This document shows positions 12,971 to 25,626 of a stretch of 64,000 bases of DNA, one piece after another. The translations under genes were made by a program, and so were the position numbers. Source of the DNA: Lepiota brunneoincarnata (Eukaryota; Basidiomycota; Agaricomycetes; Agaricales; Agaricaceae); NCBI GenBank assembly GCA_023014365.1, contig JAEBUN010000007.1, positions 930,001 to 994,000 of the forward strand, in the 5' to 3' direction. The stretch's first letter is position 1. Each line of letters starts with the position of its first letter. The notes beneath the pieces are model-generated. The model was not told the origin of the DNA. It saw only the letters and a program-made list of their open reading frames with translations, and searched no databases.

Positions 12971-13724
12971 GGTGGATACGATATTGGATGGGAAGGTCGG
13001 AACTGTAGGGAAGCCTGAACTTTGAAGGTGATAGCTTCAGAAATAAATAAATATAATCACCGTGGTAGCGGCCGAACTAAACATGTCACAATTCCCTGCT
13101 ATTATATCCTCTCTGGCTTAAAACTCGCTTACTTTCCTTGATGATTGTCCTGTTTGATTCAGGAGCGTTCTCCTAACCACCGATGATTATCAGAAGGACC
13201 TGGGTGACGGATACGACTTCCTACCTTATGGGATCCATCCCCACCACCACGCAAATCCCAGCCAAGCCAGAATCATATAAACGGGTAACCTGATTGTTTT
13301 ATCTTGAAGGTTTGAACATCGGGCCATATTTAACCGAAAAGAAAAACAACGATGGATTCTTTTTACTTTTAGATCACCGGGCGGGCTGGCAGAGCCTGGA
13401 AGGTCCGCTGAATTATCAAGCTTCTTAGGGTCGCTTGCAATTGACCACGCACGAACAACATCCGCAACAATAAAATAATGCCCGTGCATTAGTGTTACCG
13501 GGAATCGATGGCCTGGTTCTGGCTGGCTAGAGCAATGTCACCCCCATAGGACCTATATTTATCCCCCCCCCCCAGTGCCAACAGGAGATGTGTACCAAAC
13601 CAAAGATGACGTTGGTGACGAGCAGGCTCGAAGAAACTTGAACCGGATGAGGCGGTGGGTAGTGTTATCATTTCAGTCAATATATGTGGTGACTCGCCAC
13701 CAGGAGCCAAGCGTCGGCTAGTGA
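12971..13724. other. Intergenic, no gene seen
   Basis: The upstream region of the minus-strand hypothetical gene. It holds a C10 run near 13564-13573. ORFs at 13226-13489 and 13495-13710 (minus) have no motif or splice support. Confidence 0.4.
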
Positions 13725-14961
13725 CGCGAAACCTTCATGACGGTACATTCCGATCGACTTGATCGACTCGAGGCATGCCTATGTGGGGATACTTCACCAA
13801 CTCGCACCCTGACACGCCTTCTCTATGATGCCGACTGTCAGACAACCGTACGACGGTTGCACCTATGGATGCTGTCCTGCTTCAGAACGTGGCATGACCT
13901 GGAGTCATGGCAAACAAGCGCAGAATCTTTCTACCGTTTTTCAGCATTTCGGTCTTACCCCAGCTTCATCACCTATTATAAAATATACAACACCAAGGAC
14001 ACCGGTGGACCCCAGAAATGTTTCGGTAACTTCCGGTATCTGATCCGTGCAAATCACCAGCTGCGGAGGGTGGTGTGGGACAAGCCCAAGTTTCGGTGTT
14101 GGGTACGCACGAGTTGAAGGACGTACGGCTCCCGAAATACTTTTCTATACTTCTAATATGACCACAGCTGACATGTGGGCCCCATCCACTTCCCAACAAT
14201 ATCTGTGAGGATTCCGAGGCTCATATAACGCCTGGAACTAATTCAACGGTAGTGGTTCTACGTCACACCCCCTCCCCTCCAATCTTCCGCAATTGTTTTG
14301 TTTTTGCCGATTGGTGCTTCTTCCTTTCTTCTTTCGAATATCTTCTACGGGAGCACTAGCAGCAACATGTCCGGTAAAAGCGTTAGACCATTCCCCGCCG
14401 ATCTCCCATATGACGTCGAGCGTGCAATTATCGAATGCGCTGCATACCATGATCAGAAGTTGGCAAAGAAACTCGTTAGATTGACAAAGGAAGTACGGAC
14501 ATGGTGAGTAACCGAGGGACCTCGACGATTTCCTCCTCCTTCCTTTACACTGTTCGATTTCAGAACTCATCCCAAGTTATCAGGGTTGACCCATTACTCT
14601 ACCGTCATGTCAAAATCGAATATCCTTCCCAAGCCGATGCTTTTATACGCACACTTGAATCCTCATTCAAAGGGTCCGAGTTTTACTCGCAACATGTCCG
14701 GATTCTGTGCTTCGCCTATGGCGTCAGCCTCGACCAAGTTGCCAAAATTCTATCCAGATGCCAGAATGTCAGGAGTCTTGCGTCATGGATCGAGTTCTCA
14801 CAGAACTCCGAGGTCGCTAACAATGGCGCTCCTTCCAAAGCGCCTCATCCACAAGAACTTCAGCAATTCGTCATGAACGAGTCCCCTCGGCTTCGTCGGC
14901 TCTCGATTATCCTGCAGGATTTCTTTGGCACACCTGACCCAGATTTCACCCTGCCTCTCAT
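13725..14961 (+). repeat. Segmental duplication, arm A (parent copy)
   Basis: This 1.24-kb block recurs in inverted orientation at 26764-27998. The shared block begins at GCGAAACCTTCATGACGG and ends at CTGCCTCTCAT inside exon 2 of the 14367-15525 gene. By eye identity is about 90-95%, with small indels (for example near 13790 and 13975). It includes about 640 bp of upstream DNA, so the copied piece took the promoter and the 5' half of the gene. Confidence 0.9.
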
Positions 14962-15525
14962 CCGAAACCTCACCCATCTCGATATTTATCAAAGCTCCGA
15001 GCACTTCAAAACGTGGTCATGGGTCGGTTTCCAGGACCTCATCTGCCTCACACATCTCTCCTTTGATCTCAGTATTGCTTCTCCCCTCGGCACTATCGCC
15101 AACCTCGTTCCCAAGTTTCCCCAAAATCTCCAAGTTTGCCTTGTGTTGATGTCCACGCGGGATGCCACGACGACACTGGAGAACTTTTTCTCAGAAAATG
15201 AGGAGTTGGAGAATTACATCACTGGCGAGACAGATCGTCGGGTGGTGATTGGCACGACGGAGGAGCTGGGGGATGTTCATCAACATGACGGTCTCGTGGT
15301 GGTTCATCTCTACGAGGAAGTTATCAAAGATTGGACGTATACCCCCGACGGACAGGATGATATATGGGATAAGGCGACGAGGGTTGTGCTCGAAAGAGAT
15401 GCTGTGAGAAAAGCTGTGGTACGTTCCTCTGGTACATGTTCGCAGCAACCTGGTCCTAATATAAGGTTCCGACTCAGACGGAAGAAAAAGCTCATCAGGA
15501 ACAGGCCAACAATGTGCACTCATGA
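14367..15525 (+). CDS. F-box/LRR-like family protein (basidiomycete-type)
   Basis: Predicted protein of about 339 aa. The start chosen is ATG 14367 (MSGKSVRPFPADLPYDVERA); an in-frame ATG at 14298 would add 23 residues. Exon 1 (14367-14503) ends LTKEVRTW. Exon 2 (14584-15418) continues VDPLLYRHVKIEYPSQADAF and has leucine-rich stretches (LRRLSIILQDFF, LIRNLTHLDIYQ, FQDLICLTHLSFDL). Exon 3 (15478-15525) ends in HSTGA. The opening LPADLPYDVE-IIECAA and the RTWVDPLLYRHV block are the F-box-like start seen in large agaricomycete families; later leucine periodicity suggests LRRs. A role as substrate receptor of an SCF ligase is inference. The 5' half is duplicated as a dead inverted copy at 26789-27360. 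Confidence 0.8.
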
Positions 15526-15869
15526 ATTCTCCATCAAGCGAACGGGCAATTACCCCTTGACTAGAACCGGAGCTCACCATTTATGTCCTCTCGTTCCTAA
15601 CACACGCCAAGCCGAAAGGAGGTACTGTCGCTTGTTTGTATTGCGTGCATAGTATCAGGGACAGGTTTCGGGCACATACATTTGTGTTTGGCTTCATGCT
15701 GTCTTTCGCATTTTGGCTCATTTGCTCCTGCTTCTGACTGCAATAATTCATCGCTATCCGGTGATCCGGTACCTATCTTATTACCCTCTCTGTCGGTGTA
15801 GGCTCCGGAAATTTTCCCAATCGATTTGGTGCTCGACAATCAACACAACACGCAGTATGTGGTCACTAC

Positions 15870-16683
15870 TTAAAACGCCCTCCATTTGTCAAATTGGTGC
15901 CAGTTAAATGATCTCCACTGGACAATTTGCTGGCCAATACGACATTCTATTTTATGTCTTAGATTCCAATCAGCCACTTGGCACTCCTGAGAATTTAATA
16001 GCCTTATTAGCTTCGCCTCAAGCTTGTGACTAGACCGTTACGGGATTACCTTGGAGCAATATCTCATTGTACACCTTGTACAACGAGATGTCCCGGGGTT
16101 ATCACAAGCACGGCACTGGGGAGCCGAGCTGGCGATCTGGGCATGCATCATATCACCAACGCTCACAAAGGTGGCGAGACTGCAGTGGGACACCTGAGGG
16201 GGGGTTTCTTTAGAGTAGGAAACAGCGTTAGTGCCTGGGACCCGAAATACCTTGATAACCTCATCGTCCTCCGCACGAACCCCAACTTGGCCATCCGCGA
16301 ACACATGACTATGTGCGTACATGATAGCCATAGTGTCTCCAATCCGACATTCGCGAACGATCTCAGGAGACTTATCGTCTGTATAGAAAGCAACCAGGAG
16401 CTGCTTCCCAATGAAATCCTTGACACGATACATCGGCCTGAACCAAGTAATTTTTTCAACCACCTCAACAAGGAAGCACCAATGCCATTGAGGGTAGAGA
16501 ATTCCATCATATTCCAAAGTCATAAAACCTAACATCATAGTCCGAATCGCTGTGGCATGGCAGTTCTTCGAAGGTTGGGAATCGATTCTGCAAACAGGAT
16601 TAGGACCGGAAATGTTTCCTCTGACATGTGAAGAATACCCCGTCCTTTAGGTCAACCTCAAACTCATGAGCTGACGATGACAT
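15870..16683 (-). CDS. MYND-type zinc-finger protein
   Basis: Protein-protein interaction zinc finger at the C-terminus: CRAC, SRCTRC, RYCSK, then after an intron (about 15970-16035) ECQVADWNLRHKIEC. All eight zinc ligands fit C-x2-C-x7-C-x2-C-x5-C-x3-C, ending in H-x3-C as in MYND. The body (HWCFLVEVVEKITWFRPMYR, VKDFIGKQLLVAFYTDD, RIGDTMAIMYAHSH) matches the N-terminal domain common in agaricomycete MYND proteins. The stop TAA is at 15870-15872. The N-terminal exon probably starts at ATG 16683 (MSSSAHEFEVDLKDG); how it joins the long exon near 16590 is unsure because two donors and two frames are possible. The partner is unknown. The gene lies tail-to-tail with the F-box/LRR-like gene. Confidence 0.8.
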
Positions 16684-17491
16684 GGCAGGGAGATGGTGTT
16701 CCCTGGGGACTACACATCCTTCAGTTTTATACTAACGGACCAGGAGTCACGTACACCTTTCCGAATCCCGTCTGAAGCGTAGTTACCGCAAGGTTAAGTC
16801 TTCAAAATTCAGCGCTATGTGGATGAGTTTCTGAATTTGTTGAATATCCACCGTGTAGGAGTGTCCCTTCTGCACAAAGCTCTTGATTGCTATGTGGGTC
16901 CACAGTGTCAGGGACAAGTCACTCCTGACTCAAATTATTCCCACATCATCAGTGTTGCCTAGAATGGTAAGGTTGTGCCGATGACTGTTCACGCACACAA
17001 TTTGGGTCAGTGTGCTCGGACCCATAGATAAATTTCTCCGAACAACTGCCCTAGACTAGGAGGCGCCGCTTTAACGCGCCCAGCTCAGACACAGATACTT
17101 TCTCTTGTTTCTTTCTTGTTTCGAGCATCGACGCCGTACATATAAAACCCCTCTCCGAATATCATCCGTTCGTAGTCGCTCGTACATACTCTCTTAGTAA
17201 CACACGCATACCCGCAGCTGTGTTGAATGTAAAATTTCTTACATACACAACTGACCTAGAAGATGGGTTAACCCTGAAACAAACGCAGATGAAAGGATGC
17301 CCACTTGGGATAAAGAAATTAGTTACATCTGTATCCAGACGGTCCAATCAACTTGGGTTGCATAACTTCCAATGTCACACAAGGCTGTGATCATCCGGCA
17401 ATCAAAAAAGTGGTATTTGAGGGATAAAATGTCCAGTTTCCGTAGAAATACATGAATATCAATGGAGAACAGACGAAAAGACTGGCGCCTT
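16684..17491. other. Intergenic, no gene seen
   Basis: An 0.8-kb stretch between the MYND gene's start and the DyP gene's stop. The only long ORF (17162-17347 minus) has no motif. I see no repeat or RNA gene. Confidence 0.4.
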
Positions 17492-19388
17492 TTACGCGGT
17501 GGTGGCAGGGGCTACTAGAGTACCAAACTCCTTCAAGGTCTTCAAGGATGGCGAGAAGTAGTACCCTCCGCCTCGTGGAATAATGAAATTAGGCATATCC
17601 AATGGCTTCTGGTCAGCATCGTTTGCCGTGACTGGGTCGTAGCCAGTCATCTGCCGCGTACCAAATCCGGGCGCCTCACCGATAAGCGGGTCAAGTCTAA
17701 AGAGTGCCAGAGTCAGCGATGCATATGTACGGGGTGTCTTATTACGCACCCAGGGACATGAGCCGGTGGTTGAGCTTGGTCCTGAGGAAGGACAAATGGG
17801 AACCTGGCATTATTGGACCAGCCTAGGGATTCCTATGTCAGGGTTGAAGATCAAAGTCTCTGAGCATAGCGTGCCTACTTGATTGAATAAATCTGAACCC
17901 ATTCTCGATGCTAGCTTGGTAACAAAGGAAGAGCAATCCTCGGTCGCGCTTGGTTGTTTGAGAGGCGCGTTCTTCTCGGGTCACTTCCGGCCCAAAGGGT
18001 ATACCACGCCTGGCGATTCTGCGATTATCAACTGCGTGGGCTCCAGCACGAGCGGGATCGGTCAAATCAGCCCTTGGGTTCGTCCTCCGAAGATGGGCGG
18101 CCCATGGACACTCTCTGTTGTCTCGAAGCTCTCCAGTGTAGTCAAAGTCATTGACCCTGAGATAACAAGTCAGTGTCTTTCCAACCAAGGGAGGTATTCC
18201 TCTCACCTGTTGGGGTCGTTGGCTATCGCCTTATCATCTTTGAAGGGAGATTTGATAACCGGTGTACCTGGAGACGACCCCATTCAGCATCACTCATCTA
18301 GCCCATTATGATGGCAAAGGGTACCAACCGCTCTTCCAGCGACCAATGAGCCTCGCACCAAGGAGCTCACTACCTTCTTCAACTGATAGATCCCCGCCCG
18401 TTTCAGGGTTTTTCTTCAAAGCATTTTTCTTGAGGAAGCTGTCGAACTCGGGTCTCTTCTGGAAGAGATATCTGAAGGCAGCGAGACTGCCATCGGTAGT
18501 CCAGTCTGGGGTGGAGCCCGGGTTACGGCCTGTGAGGATGTTGCTGGCATCAATGGGCATAGGGCCTGGTACGGGAGCGTCAAATCCAGCGATCTGAGGA
18601 TTAGAAATGCCATCCAAGAAACCAAAACTGTATTGCGTGCAACTCAGAATGACTCCAGAAAGGTCAGAAATGTAGGAACATACTGTTCATGTCCGTCTTC
18701 TTCATCGGGCCTCACATCACCAACAATGGTCTTGACAATCTTGATCGACGAATGGTTATGGCCATGGTCAAAGACATGCTCGACCTTTTCGAGCTTCTCC
18801 TTGACGGTGTCGTGGGAATCGCCAGCAACTAGGATGACACCGTCAATTCGACCTAGGAACTCTTTCTCCCAGTCGGGGTGGTTAGGGTCTCCTCCTACTA
18901 TGGGGTCATTGAGGCTATGGGCATCTGCTACTGCTCCGTTCTTGAAAAGCAGATCAGTTTCCGATGTCATAAGAGCGGTGCCGAGGAGCTTTTCATCTGG
19001 AATACCCATCTAGTACTTGGTTAGCCAACCGCTACCTAATGAGAAGAGGACGGTGCTGTACTGACTGCATGAAGGCCGGTGTACGAGAGAGCGATATTCA
19101 CGCCAACCAGCTTGATTAGTCCGGGCTTCTTCTCTTTCTTGTGCTTGTTAATGGCCTCCCTATCATGAAGGATCTGTTCCACTGTCTTGATTAAGGGTGC
19201 CAACTTCACAAGGTCCTTGACAAATTTCGGGCCATCGGTGACTTGGAAGAAGACAAAGGTCTCAGTCTTCTTTGGGAGTCCTCCAGCCCTGTAAAAGGTT
19301 GTCAGCCTGGGTCCTTATTAGAAAAGTAGCAGGACGCTTACAGGATATCACCTTGGATGTTGCTTGCGTTGACGGGCGTCACGGACAT
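17492..19388 (-). CDS. DyP-type (dye-decolorizing) heme peroxidase
   Basis: Heme peroxidase oxidising phenols and dyes with hydrogen peroxide. The start at 19388 gives MSVTPVNASNIQGDIL, the usual DyP opening. The next exon has LPKKTETFVFFQVTDG, VEQILHDREAINKHKKEKKP and GLIKLVGVNIALSYTGL. Then come the DGVILVAGDSHDTVKEKLE stretch and the catalytic GFLDG motif (GFLDGISNPQIAGFD near 18600), ARLIGRWKSG near 18330 with the distal Arg, and DNRECPWAAHLRRTNPRAD near 18080 with the proximal heme His. The C-terminus has GFGTRQMTGYDPV and PRGGGYYFSPSLKTL, ending at 17492. All key residues are present. Unlike many basidiomycete DyPs, I see no signal peptide, so it may act inside the cell or use a propeptide I cannot recognise. 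Confidence 0.92.
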
Positions 19389-22226
19389 GATTGTCTTGCT
19401 GTAGTATTTGCAGTTTAGGTTGGTTTGGTGTTCGTTATATACCCTTCGATTGCCCTAAACCCGTACGTGGCCAGCTTTGGTTTCCTGAGATAATCCCCGT
19501 TTACTGTGGCCGGTGTCACCGTCTTCCGCGGATGTCATCCGATGCAGTATCCCCAGTTCTCCATCATCAAATGGAGAGGGCGGAGCTGCAGTGGAATGAC
19601 ACGCCAGTCAGAGGCTCGTATTAATTAAGCGCACAGAAACCAAGGGTGTGGAAAACGACCGCTCCGGAGTGTAAGAATAGAACAGGCGGCGACACATATG
19701 CATCATTCCCTATGATCACTGGCAGGCAGTAGATGCCGTGCGGATAGAGGCTGTTATTTTGTTGTTTCGGAGTATCTCGGTGCTCAATAAACGGGGAGAG
19801 AACGTCGAGATGATTTATGCTGCCTCCGGTGGGCATCAAAGGTCATACATGCTACGCCACAGCAACACATGCATCTCACCTGCGCTGCGCAAAGATAAGT
19901 ATGTTGATCAGATCGGGCTTTGAAGGTACGGCCGGCATCATCGGAAAGCGTTCGGGAGCCAGGCTGGGTTCTGTGGCTTGCGCTTCCGAGTCTCAGATGG
20001 AAAGACGGTGGAATGCGAAGGAGATTGCTACTATTGGTCTTCTCGTCCCAAACTCGGCCTGTCGGGAAAGAGAACACTGCGTTAACGTCGTGGATTCAAG
20101 GCTCACATGTCCCCAACTTATCATAGACTTACGGACATCGATTTCCTTCAACAGCCCCAAGCGGACTGTTGGTGTGCTTGTCAGGGGCAGCAGCATGTGT
20201 AATGCCTATTTTCTGATTCGCTGACCCACATTCCCAATTCCGGTGTGACTCCACGGCGGGGTTCTTTGCCCAAAGTTGCCTTCCATCCCGAGCTTGAGGG
20301 AGTGTTTGAATGACCCTAGGATGTCGGATCGTCCGGTGTCCATGGCCAGGGACTCTGACTTGCTGGACAAATTCTAGGATGCGTTCCACTGTGCACAATG
20401 AGAAGTAGCAGTAGCTTCCCTTTCACATCATCAACAACGAAGCTGTGTAGCTCCATTTGGCTTGCTTCTCCAACTAATACCCCGCGCGTCGTTTCCTCCT
20501 GGCGGGTATCGCCTCCAAGACTACACGCACTGTTACAGCTACGGAATATGCAACTTGAATGCTGCCCGCCCATTTACATCTCCTTGGAGATACCCCTCAA
20601 TGACACAGCTATGAAGTAATAATGACTTCAGAAGTGACCTAGATCACGAGGGGCTATTTTCTTTTCGCCCCCACATCCCCACGATCCAGGTACGAGAACG
20701 AGGGTTCCTTAAAGCAGTCGGCGCGGCAAGCCCAGAGATGAGGGGCCATTGTGCGTCAAGAGAAGACAAAAACCATCGAAATATGTCCAAGTTGTTTGCT
20801 TCTTCACGGGGCGGTTTGTCTAGAGGGGCCTGGATATGTGATGGCTATATGGGGTGTTGGGAAAGCCGAGCAAAGATAGCGATCACGCTCGCAATGCGGA
20901 CGAGAAGGGGACCATAATTTCTAGTAGGGTGACTAGCGGTGAGTTGCCAATTCACGAATCTAATGGTCATTGGAGCAAATACAAGATGCTCACGTCCCGT
21001 TGGGGTATCTGGTCTTCTTCGGGCAGAAGGGTATTCCATTAGTATGTTCGATGAAGCTTCGTACCACGAACAAATCCCTTCACCGGGCTCAGCAAGAGTT
21101 TGACCTCGAGATCCACTTCATGCTGGTCCTAGTGTTTCATCGAGGACCACACAAAAAGGACATCATTGGATGAGGCTCGACTCATCGAGAACCGCTAGTG
21201 ATCATCTATGCCCAGAGGGATATTGGGATTCCACAACACTCCCTGGAGACATACCCCTCCAGCCCGCTGGTGGCGCTCAGGATCTTACCTGGCCCCGCAG
21301 TGGACCCATCCACTTGTCATCGCCCGAGTTTACTCAACTGTTGACTTGCCGTGAAAGCACAAACCCCGCGGTCCCAGGTCCTTGGGTTGTGGGGCAACAC
21401 TTCGTAGTTGGGTTATAATCTAGGGTCTGGGCCTGAGCGATGTGGCTCACCGTCTTGGAACGAAAAACTCGCGATTGGTCCCGGTTTCTACTGTGGTTGG
21501 GCGCTCCCTTTTGAACGTCTGGGGGAGTCACAAGGTCATTTTTGACCATAACCACTCCTCAGTGCATGTCATGAACGTGTTGGAGATCATCGAGCGAGGC
21601 CGCCCGGGATTATTTCTCGGTTCCGGCATGATCTCCTCCATCAACTATCCAGGTTGCTGGTTAAATCTGCCCATCATATCGTGTATTGCAACGCGCGGAG
21701 CGCACTCCCGAAAACTTTGTTGTGACTATGCTCGGGTTCTCAGAACATAGAACAATTACGAAAGCTGCAGGGATATCTGTGTGCGGAACCAGCAGACAAG
21801 AGTCCGATCCTGCATTTAACCGAACCAACGAGTTGGTTAGGGGACTCGCAAGTTATCGAAAGCTGTTTAGGCGGTTAAGCCGAATAATTTCGAGTTCATG
21901 AGAGGAACATCCGTAGATTTCGGCGAAAGAAGTGCGAAATTCCCATAGCAATTTTTAAGATAATCGCGGATATTTAAAAGACTGATGGCATCAAACACCT
22001 AGCTCAAAACGAGGCACGAGGGAGGGAGGGCGTTCAACGGGGTACCAGATGGCTCAGCGTCTTATAAATTTGAACGATCTTGCCGGTTTAGCGGGCTTGG
22101 CGGATGTAAAATAGCACAAAGCAGCCCGATGAACCTGTTTAGAATACGAGAGTAGGAGCAAGGAAAGTTCTATCGCAGCAAGAGGAGGGTGCTACATGCA
22201 GACAAGGGCAGCGACATGGTACAAGA
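19389..22226. other. 2.8-kb stretch without a confident gene
   Basis: Weak hints only. On the minus strand between about 19784 and 20573 there are ORF pieces with plausible donors and acceptors (a GTAAGT donor near 20127, GACAG acceptor near 20066), giving SKSESLAMDTGRSD-like and AAAPDKHTNSPLGAVEG-like pieces, but I could not build one continuous frame. On the plus strand at 21442-21750 there is a 102-codon frame without motifs. No repeat or RNA gene seen. Confidence 0.35.
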
Positions 22227-23700
22227 TCATCGGCCATGTCCGTTCATGTAAGGAGGCGCCGAAGCAGAAGATAGACTATAGCTGAGTTCAGGGGCACCTG
22301 GGGGTGGAGGCGCATTCTGACCCTCAACAGGTTGCGCTCCGGGTGGTGGCGGTATAGGGGCTATGACATGTTCTGCTTGGTGTCTGCACGAGATGTACGT
22401 ATGAATAAAGGCAATAGAAATTCAGAGAGAAAAACTTGCCCAAAACATGATATCAAAACCTCGTTTAGTGCCGTCTCCTTCTCATCCCTGGCTCTCTGCA
22501 GCTCCGTCCTCGCAACCCCCAGCTCCTCCATTAGAGCGTCATGTTGCTCCAACGCATAGCGATGTTTCGCTTTCATCAGCAGGTACAAAACCATCGCTGG
22601 TGTCCTGCCCATCACCAAACCCGTCTTAGGGTCAAATTGTTGTGCCAGATAATCTGGTAGTAAATCCCCGGACGCATGTTCATCGCCTTCATCGTTCCCA
22701 TTAGAATCGTCTTGGCCATGACTACTAGGGGGGCAGGGTGCTGATGGGGGTAAACGCTCATGCGGGCTTAGCGATCTTCGTTGTTGTCGGCCATTCGCGT
22801 AACCGGCACCGCCGAAATAATCTCTCTCTCGTTGACTGATGCCAGTGAGGTCATCGATGAGTTCTGAGGGGGTGCGTGGTTCAACTTTGAATGTGTTAAA
22901 CCCTGATGGTCCTGCAACGCCCGAAGCCGGTGGGTATGCAGATGGTTGGTTGCTACCTTGGACTTGCATGGTTGCTGAGGAGCTCGGCGGGTCCTCAGGT
23001 CCCCTCTTGCGCTTCCTATTTCCTCCTCTTCCGGGGGCGGGTGGCTCGATATTGTGTTGTAGCCGCATGTGCTTGGCGAGGGCGTCCGAGCGGGTGAACG
23101 ACTTGTCACATTCTAGAGAACGCGGTATAAAAGGGTAGGTTGTAAAAATAATTAATACTTCTTTTTTCGAAGTCTCGACACGTAAGGGAGCTAACTTACC
23201 GGGCTTAGGGCATGTAAAGGGTTTCTCGCCGGTATGCGACCGGATATGGGATATCAGAGCAAACCTCGATGTCTGCGGTAGCCCACGTCGTTGACACGTT
23301 GCCCACTCGCACGTATAGCTTGACTTGTGCACCCCAATGTGTTCTGCAACATGATTTTCATCTCGTTATTTGGCAATTCACTGTCCAAAGTTGCTCAATA
23401 CCCACCGTTGTGTATGTGATCAATCAAAGTCGGCAAATGGGTAAACACGATACCGCAGTCCTCCCATTGACAAGTAACGCTGTCCTCCGGTATTGCTTCC
23501 GGGTCACCATCCTCAGGGTTTAGCGACCCCGCACGGGAGTGAGGTGCGGAACTGTTTTCTGCGAGGTTTTCGCTGGTTGATCCACTGTCCTCTGGAGGGC
23601 CTTGAACCGGCGAAGGTGATCTCGAGGTCGAAGCCGGAGATTGAGGAGCGGGTTCAACATTTTTGCGTTGGGAGGTGTTCGCCGACTTTGTCCGTGCCAT
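22227..23700 (-). CDS. C2H2 zinc-finger protein, Iec1-like INO80-complex subunit
   Basis: Three C2H2 fingers arranged as in the fission-yeast INO80 subunit Iec1. Finger 1 is VTCQWEDCGIVFTHLPTLID (about 23420). Finger 2 is HKSSYTCEWATCQRRGLPQT, followed by SRFALISHIRSHTGEKPFTC. Finger 3 is ECDKSFTRSDALAKHMRLQH, split from its linker by an intron at about 23113-23200. A basic stretch (GRGGNRKRKRGPED) follows, then a conserved C-terminal helix (AMVLYLLMKAKHRYALEQHD, then ELGVARTELQRARDEKETAL) and a Pro-rich tail ending HGR at 22227. The start at 23700 gives MARTKSANTSQRKN; an upstream in-frame codon at 23796 is possible. The last intron (about 22350-22450) is unsure. A role in chromatin remodelling follows from the family, not from this sequence alone. 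Confidence 0.85.
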
Positions 23701-24391
23701 TATATGTCCAGGGAGCAGATATGTTATGTTGCGAACGCGAGACTTGGGAGGGTTGTCATCAGATTGTTGTGCTCTATTTGGTATCAGCGTCCACAAACCT
23801 CCGATAGGGCGTTCTGCCCAGTGACTACACTAAACCAAGAATGCCGCCGCCGTTCACAGTCCCCGTTATGATATTCCAAGATCGGGAGAATATTTATGTG
23901 ATAAGGGGTACTCCAAACTGATGGGGTCGACGTGCAACACCGGGTTATATACGCCCGGATGTACTGTATGATTTTATTTTCAATGGTGAGTACTTGAGGA
24001 TACGTATCTCGATCATGCTGTAGAACTTGGATAGGCCTAGTGCTCGACAAGACAGGTTCTCCCCTTCGCTGCAATTGGCGAATGAGGGATATATCTATTG
24101 AAATGAAGAACTTTCCAGTGCATTCTGCCAGGCGTCGGGTCCTATTTCATTAATAACGCCTATGTTCTTGTGGCGGTGCCCTTTACCTTGATATGGAACT
24201 ATTCTTCCACGAACATTGCACCGCCACATAGTGATTGACTTCTTGATCGACCAGCCTAATTTGACTCACCACGTCCAACTACAAAGTGGCAAATAGCTAC
24301 ATGGCTATGGAACGACTGTACGTTGCCCAGACTCCCTCCAGCCAGGAAAGGCTTGATCATTCTTTATCCTCCCGCCAGCCGTGCCCAAATT

Positions 24392-25422
24392 ATGCAGCAG
24401 GATCAAACTGGGCAATACCGTGTTCTCGGAGGAAATCCCGCATTGGGCCACTCTGATAACAGTTCTATGCCGCACTCGGGTGAACAGTCAATGGCAAGAC
24501 CAACGTTAGGGATAAACGAGTTGTCCGCGCAGGATCATTATGGCCACCCGGATTCTTATGCTGTCGGAACGATTTTTGCCAGCCGGTACGAGTGGCTATC
24601 CTCCTTCATGCCTCGTTCATTGATCATTTACTGGGCTTCAGCCAAGAATGTTATGATGCCAAGGTCCATCGTGAGCCCGTGCGAGGCATCGCCGGGGGTA
24701 TGCACGGGGCTTTCTCGGTCGTGATCAATGGCGGATATGAGGATGATATTGACGAGGGCGATGTCATGTAAGTCCATGACACCTCTTTCTAACTAGCTCA
24801 GCTTTAAATGTTGGCAGATGGTATACGGGTGCGGGAGGGCAGGATTCAGAGGACAATCGGTTCGGGGGTGTGCGTGCCACCGAATTCGCGTTGAGCTGTG
24901 CTTTCTGGTTGACAATGTATATGGTTTTCAGTCGGGACCGCAGGACCGCGATCAGACCTTTGAGCATCCTGACAATATCAAGCTGCGGGTACGCTCTCAG
25001 CTCGGTTACGTGATAAATCATTGCCTCATTGTTTCTTTTTGTAGAGGAATATTGATACGCGACACCCTGTCCGAGTTATTCGTGGAAGCAAGCGCTCGGA
25101 ATGGGGCCCTGAGCGAGGGTGAGTTGCTTTGTTCACTTGTTCTCTTTTGCAAGTTCAGTGGAAGTGTTTCTGTAGCTATCGTTACGATGGGCTATATGAT
25201 GTTATCAGTGTAATTTTCTGGCTTTGTTTGACATCTCATTGCACTTGCTCACCTTCGCCTGACTGCTAGGCCGAGAACGTGAAAGGTAAGAGCGGGCATA
25301 TGATCTGTAGGTTCAAATTACAGGTGTGGTTCTTATCTATGAGTGGGTCAACGTTTCTTTGACGTGTCACCCGGCAGCGCCGTGCTGGTCAAACTCCCTT
25401 ACAGCACCTGCCGCGCAAATAA
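24392..25422 (+). CDS. SRA-YDG domain protein (methyl-DNA-binding type)
   Basis: SRA-YDG domains bind methylated or hemimethylated cytosine. Spliced reading: MQQDQTGQYRVLGGNPALGH..., then YGHPDSYAVGTIFASR, QECYDAKVHREPVRGIAGGM, HGAFSVVINGGYEDDIDEGD (to about 24768), WYTGAGGQDSEDNRFGG, SGPQDRDQTFEHPDNIKLR, RNIDTRHPVRVIRGSKRSEW, then GYRYDGLYDVIS (the YDG signature near 25185) and AENVKGKSGHMICRFKLQ, ending HLPRK at 25422. Introns are 50-65 nt with GTAAGT, GTGCGT, GTACGC and GTGAGT donors. The domain is complete but there is no RING or PHD, so this is a stand-alone SRA protein, unlike UHRF1. The first exon's start is uncertain. SUMO lies 204 bp downstream on the same strand. Confidence 0.9.
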
Positions 25423-25626
25423 TCTCTCCAACGTGGTTTTAATCTTCGTTACATCTTGAATATTTCTGTCGTGTTTTGCTGTTCTTCTATGTCATTGAAA
25501 TCATGTGAATTTGTACCAATGTATATGATGACGGTCACGTGGACGCGTCGACAACGAATTTATATTGCTGTTGTGACTCGTCCATCTCGCCTTCATTCCA
25601 CAACTCACGGACTTCAAAGGAACGCT

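Noticed and set aside
19784..20573. Possible small spliced gene on the minus strand
   Set aside because: Good-looking splice sites exist, but no continuous frame could be made.
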